Position numbers and translations under genes: made by a program
Source of the DNA: Iodidimonas muriae
Lineage (GTDB): Bacteria; Pseudomonadota; Alphaproteobacteria; Sphingomonadales; Rhodothalassiaceae
DNA length: 64,000 bases
Reading direction: 5' to 3'
Assembly (NCBI RefSeq): GCF_014647255.1
Contig: NZ_BMOV01000001.1
Span: 488,275-552,274 of the forward strand
Notes under the pieces: generated by a model
Databases searched by the model: none
What the model was told of the DNA's origin: nothing
What the model saw: only the letters and a program-made list of their open reading frames with translations
Shown: positions 9,701-15,657 of the stretch, piece by piece
Numbering within the stretch: the first letter of the stretch is position 1
How the letters are laid out: each line of letters starts with the position of its first letter

Positions 9701-10441
9701 TCAGGCTTGAACGCGGGACAGGCGATCGACGGCGCCATCACGCATTTCGGAATAATCGTTCAGGCTGCGTTCCATGGATTGGTAGCTGCGCAACACGCTG
9801 ATCATATTGGTTACTTGCTGGATGGGATTGACATTGGACCCTTCCAATGCCCCTTGAATAAGGCGCAGGCCAACGGTCGGACGCTCGGGGCGATCGGTGA
9901 AATAAAGGCTGTCACCGCGCCGCTCCAGGCCTTGATAATTGTCGAACTGGATCATCTGGATCTGGCCGATTTCCCCCAGATCGGAACGGATCGTGCCGTC
10001 ATCGGAAATAACGATATTCACATCTTCCGGATTGATGCGAATGGGCTGGTCATTGGTGCCTAAAATGCGTTCGCCGGTCTGTGTGACCAATTCACCGGCA
10101 ACAGACACCTGAAACTTTCCATTGCGTGTATAAAGGCGCTCGCCCTGATCGTTTTCCACCACCATGAAGCCTTCATTATCAAGGGCCACATCCAGAGGAT
10201 TGTTGGTGGGGTTGAGCTCGCCGTTTTTCATATCTGGAACCACGCCATAATCCAGCACCATTTGAACCTGTCGCAGGTCTTTGGGGCCTTCGCCTTTCAT
10301 TTCGAACAGATAGTCTTGAAACACCACCCGTTCGCGCTTGAAAGCTGTGGTCGAGGCATTGGCAATGTTGTTCGCAATCACATCCATGCGGCGCATCATG
10401 GCGCCTTGATGAGATAATCCGACTGAAAGTAACGTATCCAT
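9701..10441 (-). CDS. flgF: Flagellar proximal rod protein FlgF
   Basis: Proximal rod subunit. Starting at 10441 the protein is 246 residues, beginning MDTLLSVGLSHQGAM, with the rod signature (DVIANNIANASTTAFKRE) and the C-terminal SNVNPIQQVTNMISVLRSYQS motif. The start is set by GGAG eight bases upstream; an open frame reaching 10489 would overlap the sigma-54 promoter. First gene of the flgFGAH run. Confidence 0.95.
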   Translation of the reverse strand: MDTLLSVGLSHQGAMMRRMDVIANNIANASTTAFKRERVVFQDYLFEMKGEGPKDLRQVQMVLDYGVVPDMKNGELNPTNNPLDVALDNEGFMVVENDQGERLYTRNGKFQVSVAGELVTQTGERILGTNDQPIRINPEDVNIVISDDGTIRSDLGEIGQIQMIQFDNYQGLERRGDSLYFTDRPERPTVGLRLIQGALEGSNVNPIQQVTNMISVLRSYQSMERSLNDYSEMRDGAVDRLSRVQA

Positions 10442-10484
10442 GCCCCGTCTCCACAATGTGGCGTGATTGGTTTGCTCCCGACAA

Positions 10485-10501
10485 TGCAATGGTCGTGCCA
10501 G
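10485..10501 (-). promoter_or_regulatory. Sigma-54 promoter for flgF-flgG-flgA-flgH
   Basis: On the minus strand the sequence CTGGCACGACCATTGCA matches the sigma-54 consensus YTGGCACGNNNNTTGCW at every fixed position, with correct -24/-12 spacing. Transcription would begin near 10474, leaving a leader of about 33 nt before the flgF ATG at 10441. In Caulobacter, rod and ring genes of this kind are class III sigma-54 genes activated by FlbD; FlbD itself is not in the window. Confidence 0.85.
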
Positions 10502-10715
10502 AACAAAAAATCATTTAAAAGCAATGTGTTGTGTTTTTTTTCCCTGCGAGAACCGCGAAACGGTCGCAAAATAGCGGGGCGGGCGGCAGAGATTGCCGGT
10601 TGGGTTGAATGATTTGGATTTTGCGACCCTTACGACTTATTAACACTCTGGATATTAACTATAGGCATAAGGGGCCGGGATATGCGTTGGTCCTGGTCGT
10701 TGGAACGGTAAGAAT

Positions 10716-11231
10716 ATGGCAGATAACGACGATATGGATGACGATCTCGACGTGGATGAGCTTGGGGAGCTTGAGGAAAAGCGCCTGAGCGGGAAAAAGA
10801 TTGTCCTCTTTGGTGGGGCGGCTCTTGGTCTTGTTGTTCTCATCGTTATTGCAGCGATGCTTTTTTTCGGGGGCAGTAAAAAAGAAGAGCCTGATCCAGA
10901 AGAGCTTGCTGCCAAAGAAAAGGTCGAACTGATTTTTATCGACCTGCCGGAATTCGTGGTGAATTTGAATACCGGCGAACGCCAGCAGCAGTTTTTGCGC
11001 GCCCGTGTCAGCCTGGAGGTAGACCGGGAAAGCGCCCGCGCTGCGGTGGAAGAAAAAATGCCCCGTGTCATTGATGATTTTCAGGTGTATCTGCGGGAGC
11101 TTCGCGTGCAAGACCTGAATGGCTCTGCAGGGTTGTATCGGTTGAAGGAAGAACTGTTGGTGCGTATCAACCGCTCGGTGGCGCCGGTGGAAGTGAAAGA
11201 CGTGTTGTTCCGGGAAATGCTGGTCCAGTAA
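10716..11231 (+). CDS. fliL: Flagellar basal body protein FliL
   Basis: Single-pass inner-membrane protein that surrounds and stabilises the stator units. The 171-residue product has an acidic cytoplasmic N-terminus (~1-30), one membrane helix (about residues 31-50), an acidic/lysine linker and a periplasmic FliL domain (IDLPEFVVNLNTGERQQQFLRARVSLEV ... LRVQDLNGSAGLYRLKEELLVRIN). It opens the plus-strand motility run, 7 bp before fliM. The 274-bp space to divergent flgF should hold its promoter. Two TTAAC half-sites at 10640 and 10655 are noted, but they are not spaced like a CtrA box. Confidence 0.93.
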   Translation: MADNDDMDDDLDVDELGELEEKRLSGKKIVLFGGAALGLVVLIVIAAMLFFGGSKKEEPDPEELAAKEKVELIFIDLPEFVVNLNTGERQQQFLRARVSLEVDRESARAAVEEKMPRVIDDFQVYLRELRVQDLNGSAGLYRLKEELLVRINRSVAPVEVKDVLFREMLVQ

Positions 11232-11238
11232 GGCAATC

Positions 11239-12381
11239 ATGGCTGACGAAACTGAAAACGAGGAAATCGACGACGAGGCCGTTGCCGCCGAATGGGAGGC
11301 GATGGCCGGTGGCGACGATGCACCCGATGACGATGCGGTTGCCGCCGAATGGGAAGCCATGGCCGGTGGCGACGAGGAAGACGACACCGACGATTATAAT
11401 GGCGGCGCACCGGGCCGGGTGCTCGATCAGGACGAAATCGACAGCCTTTTGGGCTTTGATGGCGACGATGACGATGGCGATGCGCATGGCATACAGGCGC
11501 TCATCAATAGCGCGCTCGTTTCCTATGAACGTCTGCCCATGCTGGATATTATCTTCGACCGTATGGTTCGGATGATGTCCACATCCTTGCGTAATTTCAC
11601 CTCCGATAATATCGAGGTCAGTCTCGACAATATCACTTCGGTGCGTTTCGGCGATTATCTTAATTCCATTCCGCTGCCTGCCATGTTGGCGGTATTCCGC
11701 GTTGAGGAATGGGATAATTACGGCCTGATGACCGTGGATAGCTCGCTCATTTACTCCATCGTCGATGTGCTGCTGGGCGGGCGCCGCGGTACGGCGGCCA
11801 TGCGTATTGAAGGGCGGCCTTATACCACCATCGAACAAACGCTGGTGGAGCGGATGATCGCCGTGATCCTCAAGGACATGTCGGCGGCCTTTGAACCCTT
11901 GTCGCCCACCAATTTCACTTTCGACCGGCTGGAAACAAATCCGCGCTTTGCCACCATTGCCCGTCCGCCCAATGCGGCTGTGCTGATCAAGCTCCGGATC
12001 GATATGGAAGACCGCGGCGGGCGTCTGGAATTGCTCTATCCCTATGCCACGCTGGAGCCGGTCCGCGAATTGCTGTTGCAGCGTTTCATGGGGGAAAAAT
12101 TTGGCCGTGACAGCATTTGGGAAACCCATCTGGCGACGGAATTATGGTCGGCCGATCTGCAGTTGCGGGCCGTTCTGGATGAGCAGTTGATGAGCCTGCG
12201 CGATGTGATGAATTTGCAGGTGGGGCAGACCATTTCTCTCAATGTCTCACCAGGAGACAGCATGGAAATGCGCTGCGGAGAGGTGCCGATGTTCCGTGGA
12301 AAGATGGGACGATCGGGTCAAAACCTTGCCGTACAGGTTGATGACATCAATCGTTTGAAACGGCGGGCACAAAAGGAATAA
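11239..12381 (+). CDS. fliM: Flagellar motor switch protein FliM
   Basis: C-ring switch component that binds CheY-P and sets rotation direction. The CheY-binding helix LDQDEIDSLLGF lies near residues 63-74, followed by the CheC-like middle domain and a C-terminal SpoA domain (LRDVMNLQVGQTISLNV, then RGKMGRSGQNLAVQV). Odd feature: before the CheY-binding helix there is a ~60-residue acidic extension with a perfect 13-residue repeat, AVAAEWEAMAGGD, at residues 14-26 and 33-45. Length 380 residues, versus about 330-340 for enterobacterial FliM. It is followed by a DUF6468 gene after 4 bp. Confidence 0.95.
   Translation: MADETENEEIDDEAVAAEWEAMAGGDDAPDDDAVAAEWEAMAGGDEEDDTDDYNGGAPGRVLDQDEIDSLLGFDGDDDDGDAHGIQALINSALVSYERLPMLDIIFDRMVRMMSTSLRNFTSDNIEVSLDNITSVRFGDYLNSIPLPAMLAVFRVEEWDNYGLMTVDSSLIYSIVDVLLGGRRGTAAMRIEGRPYTTIEQTLVERMIAVILKDMSAAFEPLSPTNFTFDRLETNPRFATIARPPNAAVLIKLRIDMEDRGGRLELLYPYATLEPVRELLLQRFMGEKFGRDSIWETHLATELWSADLQLRAVLDEQLMSLRDVMNLQVGQTISLNVSPGDSMEMRCGEVPMFRGKMGRSGQNLAVQVDDINRLKRRAQKE
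11278..11373 (+). repeat. In-frame tandem duplication in the FliM N-terminus
   Basis: Two copies of the coding unit for AVAAEWEAMAGGD lie at 11278-11316 and 11335-11373 (period 57 bp, 19 codons). The copies are nearly identical at DNA level, differing by a few silent bases, which points to a fairly recent duplication. The intervening linker is acidic. Confidence 0.9.
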
Positions 12382-12385
12382 CGCC

Positions 12386-12793
12386 ATGGATATGACAGAA
12401 ATGACAGGATTGCTGATGGATGGCATTTTGATCATGCTGCTGGGGGCTGTCCTGTTTGCGTGTATTCGTGTGAATGGTCGCTTGATCGATATGCGAAAAG
12501 GCCAAAGCGAATTGGCCGATTTGATGGGGCGGCTTGAAAGCTCCACAAAGCAGGCGCAAGACGCGGTTTCGCATCTTCGCAAGGAAAGCGCAGAGGCCAT
12601 TGATGATCTTGGCTCCGCTTCAAGAAAGGCGCGGGCGCTGGCCGATGAACTGACATTGATTACGGAAGCGGGTGATAATTTGGCAAACCGGCTGGAGAAA
12701 AGGCTGACCTCGAAACATGGCGGGGAAGAAAATGTGACTCCGATCCGCAGTGGCCGTCCCGATCTTTTGAAGGCGTTAAAGGAAGCACGATGA
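12386..12793 (+). CDS. DUF6468 flagellar-locus membrane protein
   Basis: 135-residue protein with one N-terminal membrane helix (about residues 8-28) and a cytoplasmic coiled-coil-like helix (SELADLMGRLESSTKQAQDAV ... SRKARALADELTLI). It ends in a short arginine/lysine tail. I recognise it as the DUF6468 family, which sits directly after fliM in many alphaproteobacteria; its function is not known to me. It overlaps the next gene by 4 bp, so the two are probably translationally coupled. The start could also be the second ATG at 12392. Confidence 0.7.
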   Translation: MDMTEMTGLLMDGILIMLLGAVLFACIRVNGRLIDMRKGQSELADLMGRLESSTKQAQDAVSHLRKESAEAIDDLGSASRKARALADELTLITEAGDNLANRLEKRLTSKHGGEENVTPIRSGRPDLLKALKEAR

Positions 12794-13521
12794 GCGGCCA
12801 GTTTTTGTCTACAGTTTCAGCTTATGGCAAGCCACGTCTTTTGCCGGTCTTCATCCTGACCGCTTCGGTGGTTCTGGCGGCAAAAACCGGCACGCTTTTA
12901 GGGGATGTAACACGCCTTGTGACCGAGGCCAGTGCGCAAGAAAACGCGGCTTCGACCACCACTGCACCAGCGCAGGATGAAGGCGCGCCAGCTACCTTGC
13001 CCAAGGATCAATCCGCACAAAGCGGTGCAGCAGAGGAAGCCGGATCATCTGCAGTGCGGTCTAGCCCCACATTGGGCGGGGTCAGCCGGTCGGAAATGGA
13101 TTTGCTGCAAGACTTGAGAAAACGGCGCCAACAGCTTGAAGAGCGGGAACAACAAGCGGCATTGCGTGAACAGCTTTTGGCCTCGACAGAACGCCGGATC
13201 GATCAGAAGATCTCGCAATTGCGCAGCATTGAACAAGAAATTTCTGTCCTTGTGACACGCCATGAGGAACAGGAAAATGAACAGATCGATAGCATCGTCA
13301 AGGTTTATGAAACCATGAAGCCAAAGGATGCCGCATCGATTTTTGAACGGCTGGATATGGATATCCAACAGCAGGTAGCGACCCGTATGTCGGATCGTAA
13401 AATGGCAGCCTTGCTTGCGGAAATGGATACGGACGCGGCCAGAATTTTAACCACCCGACTGGCGACAACCACCCGTCTTCCTGATGTGGAAGACCTTGTT
13501 GGTCAAAAAACAGCGCCTTAA
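12790..13521 (+). CDS. MotE-like flagellar protein
   Basis: 243-residue protein with an N-terminal membrane helix (LLPVFILTASVVLAAKTG), an alanine/proline/glutamine-rich periplasmic linker and a long coiled coil (LRKRRQQLEEREQQAALREQ, ~105-150). The C-terminal domain, with VYETMKPKDAASIFERLD and MSDRKMAALLAEMDTDAARI, is the MgtE-N/MotE fold. In Sinorhizobium MotE is a chaperone for the periplasmic motor protein MotC; the same role here is inference. It begins 4 bp inside the previous gene. The coupling with fliL, fliM and DUF6468 suggests a role in stator or basal body stability. Confidence 0.8.
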   Translation: MSGQFLSTVSAYGKPRLLPVFILTASVVLAAKTGTLLGDVTRLVTEASAQENAASTTTAPAQDEGAPATLPKDQSAQSGAAEEAGSSAVRSSPTLGGVSRSEMDLLQDLRKRRQQLEEREQQAALREQLLASTERRIDQKISQLRSIEQEISVLVTRHEEQENEQIDSIVKVYETMKPKDAASIFERLDMDIQQQVATRMSDRKMAALLAEMDTDAARILTTRLATTTRLPDVEDLVGQKTAP

Positions 13522-13528
13522 ACACGTT

Positions 13529-13544
13529 TTAAGGGGCTTTTAAC
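13529..13544 (+). promoter_or_regulatory. CtrA-like box upstream of cheZ
   Basis: TTAA-GGGGCTT-TTAAC is an exact TTAA-N7-TTAAC match to the Caulobacter CtrA consensus. It lies in the 92-bp gap between the MotE-like gene and cheZ, 70 bp before the cheZ start. The position suggests cell-cycle control of the cheZ-motB-TPR run. By base composition a chance match somewhere in 64 kb is not negligible. Confidence 0.5.
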
Positions 13545-13613
13545 GACACTGGCTTAAGGTTGTGTTTCATCAGGCGCGTCCATAAGGCGCATAACGCTCA
13601 GGAGCATCGATAT

Positions 13614-14267
13614 ATGAGCAGGGCTGTGGCTTTGACCATCGAGGACAGGCTCGCCGAAATAAAGGCGTCGAAAGGTGAAGCTGTAACCGTCGATGAAATC
13701 GGCGCTGTTGTTGCAAATCTGGTGTCTTCGCTGGATGGGCAAGGGGTTGGGGCCCCTGCCGATGTGGGTTCGGAAGTTCGTGAAATCCTGGATTTCATCG
13801 CCCGTGCCCGCGATGAACTGTCGTCCATGCGCCCTAAAACCATGACCGATAAGCATATTGCAACCGCCCGTGATGAATTGGATGCGGTGGTTGCCCATAC
13901 CGAAGAAGCCGCAAGCCGGATCATGGATGCGGCCGACAGCCTTGGCGAGATTGCCGGGGATGTGGAAGGGCCAAACGGCGAAAAGCTGTTCACGCTTTCA
14001 ACGGAGATTTTTGAGGCATCAAGTTTTCAAGACATTACCGGGCAGCGTGTGTCCAAAGTGGTGAGCGTGCTGCGGCATATTGAAGACCGCTTGTCGGCCC
14101 TTGCCCTCGCCATTGGCGATACGGTGGTGCATGAAGATGAAGACGAGCGTATTTTTGATGAAGGCGGCGAAGTGGTGAATGAAGAGGCCCTGAAGCACGG
14201 GCCGCAATTGAATGGCAAGGGCAATTCTCAGGACGATATCGACGCCTTGCTTGCCAGTTTCGATTGA
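13614..14267 (+). CDS. cheZ: Chemotaxis phosphatase CheZ
   Basis: Dephosphorylates CheY-P to end the switching signal. The 217-residue protein has the helical hairpin with active-site motif FQDITGQRVSKVV (catalytic Gln139 preceded by Phe, followed by Asp). The C-terminal CheY-binding helix DDIDALLASFD follows a flexible acidic linker. The start at 13614 is set by GGAG at 13601-13604; an earlier open frame from 13560 has no such site. It heads a run with two MotB-like genes. Confidence 0.88.
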   Translation: MSRAVALTIEDRLAEIKASKGEAVTVDEIGAVVANLVSSLDGQGVGAPADVGSEVREILDFIARARDELSSMRPKTMTDKHIATARDELDAVVAHTEEAASRIMDAADSLGEIAGDVEGPNGEKLFTLSTEIFEASSFQDITGQRVSKVVSVLRHIEDRLSALALAIGDTVVHEDEDERIFDEGGEVVNEEALKHGPQLNGKGNSQDDIDALLASFD

Positions 14268-14275
14268 GGTGAGCC

Positions 14276-14926
14276 ATGCGCACCCCCGGGCAGCCGGCCA
14301 CTTCTCGATTGATCGATCCGACCGTGGGGCTGTTTGTCTCTCTCTATTTCATTATTATTGCGTTTTTCATCGTGATGAATGTGATTTCCAATCAGGAAAC
14401 CGCGCGGTCCAAAGCGGCGATGGAAAGCCTTGAAGAGGCGTTTGAACGGCCTTTTGAGGCGAAAGCGAAAACGCCCGGTCTTATTCCTCCGGGGCGACAT
14501 TCTCAATCCGATAGTGAGTATATTTCCCAAGTCGGTCATTATATTGCCGAGATTCTGGGGCCATCCCGGACATATCCCGAAGAGGGCGGCAATATTCTTG
14601 TCTATGAAGTGGGAGCCAATGCGCTGTTTTTCTCGAAAAGTGCCCGTTTGAGCGAACAAGCGGGTGTCTTTTTTGAAAAAATGGCCGCACTGGTTCAAGA
14701 AGTCCCGCAAGGTGACCATCGAAGCATCGCCTTTGTTTTCGGCCAGAAAGGGGACGATGGCGCATTGGCGTATCGCCGCGCCAACAGCTTGGCTCAAGCC
14801 ATGGTGCGCGCCGGTGTGCCCGCTTCGTCTCTTGTTGTGGGTCTTGATGCCTTGGCGCCGGGCCGCGAAATCGCCATCCGTCTGCGCACGGAAAAACGTC
14901 CGGATTTTTCGAGGGGTGGGGGATGA
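14276..14926 (+). CDS. Degenerate MotB-like membrane protein
   Basis: 216 residues: a short cytoplasmic N-terminus, one membrane helix (IDPTVGLFVSLYFIIIAFFIVMN, ~18-40) shaped like the MotB plug/proton helix, and a periplasmic domain. The end of that domain (YRRANSLAQAMVRAGVPASSLVV) resembles the last helix and strand of an OmpA-like fold. The usual peptidoglycan-binding GHTD motif is missing, reading FVFGQKGDDGA instead. An aspartate at the helix entrance may correspond to the stator proton carrier, but the alignment is uncertain. It overlaps the next, canonical MotB-like gene by 4 bp, so the two are probably co-translated. Confidence 0.65.
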   Translation: MRTPGQPATSRLIDPTVGLFVSLYFIIIAFFIVMNVISNQETARSKAAMESLEEAFERPFEAKAKTPGLIPPGRHSQSDSEYISQVGHYIAEILGPSRTYPEEGGNILVYEVGANALFFSKSARLSEQAGVFFEKMAALVQEVPQGDHRSIAFVFGQKGDDGALAYRRANSLAQAMVRAGVPASSLVVGLDALAPGREIAIRLRTEKRPDFSRGGG

Positions 14927-15657
14927 TCGAGCGCCCAGTGCTTATTGTAAAAGCCCCGTCGGGGACACCATCATGGATGATCAGTCTGGCGGATTTGCTG
15001 GCTTTGATGCTGACTTTTTTTGTGCTGCTGTTTTCCATGAACGCCGTTCAGCTTTCAGAATGGCAAGCGGTGGTGTCGTCATTCCGCGAGCAATTCAACC
15101 CGGAACAGGCGCATATCGGAAAAGACGCCAAGCCCGATGCCGAAAGGCTGCGCAGTTTTGTGCCTTGGGCCTCTAGCCCGGATTATCTGTCGGCCCTGTT
15201 TTCGGACCGGTGGACGTCCGGTGTTTCCTATGGGAAGGGGGTGGGCTCTTTGGTGCGTCAAACATCGGACCGCGTGATCTTGGGCCTGCCTGCCGATATG
15301 GCCTTTGACCTCGGGGCGGCCACGGTAACCCCGGCTGCCAGGCAAATGCTGGAGGATCTGGCAAGCCAGCTCAATCGGTTGGACAACCAATTGGTGGTGT
15401 CCGGTCATACCGATCCCAGCCCTGTGAAAGGGCGGGTTTTCGCGTCCAACTGGGAGTTGTCTTTGCGTCGGGCGGAAAGTGTGGCAAAGCTTTTAAGAGA
15501 ATCGGGCTATCAGCGACCGATCAGGATTTTTGGCTATGGAGATGGGCAATTTGACAGGATCGATCCCGCTGTGCCGCTTGATCAGCGCCCGGAATTCGCA
15601 CGCCGTGTCGATATCGAGATTTTGGCCTGGAAAACGGAGCCGAACAATGAACGCTAA
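14923..15657 (+). CDS. Flagellar motor protein MotB (OmpA family)
   Basis: Stator subunit candidate. The helix SLADLLALMLTFFVLLFSMN (~22-41) carries the conserved aspartate expected for the ion path. The C-terminal OmpA-like domain has SGHTDPSP and FASNWELSLRRAESVAKLL, the peptidoglycan-binding signature. 244 residues, typical for short alphaproteobacterial MotB/MotD forms. It starts 4 bp within the preceding MotB-like gene and overlaps the following TPR gene by 11 bp. No motA is in the window, so the channel-forming partner must be encoded elsewhere. Confidence 0.82.
   Translation: MIERPVLIVKAPSGTPSWMISLADLLALMLTFFVLLFSMNAVQLSEWQAVVSSFREQFNPEQAHIGKDAKPDAERLRSFVPWASSPDYLSALFSDRWTSGVSYGKGVGSLVRQTSDRVILGLPADMAFDLGAATVTPAARQMLEDLASQLNRLDNQLVVSGHTDPSPVKGRVFASNWELSLRRAESVAKLLRESGYQRPIRIFGYGDGQFDRIDPAVPLDQRPEFARRVDIEILAWKTEPNNER

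Noticed and set aside
10640-10658. TTAAC half-sites before fliL as a CtrA box
   Set aside because: The half-sites begin 15 bp apart, not the 11 bp required by TTAA-N7-TTAA.
13560-13613. Upstream extension of cheZ
   Set aside because: No ribosome binding site and low conservation; the ATG at 13614 has GGAG at good spacing.
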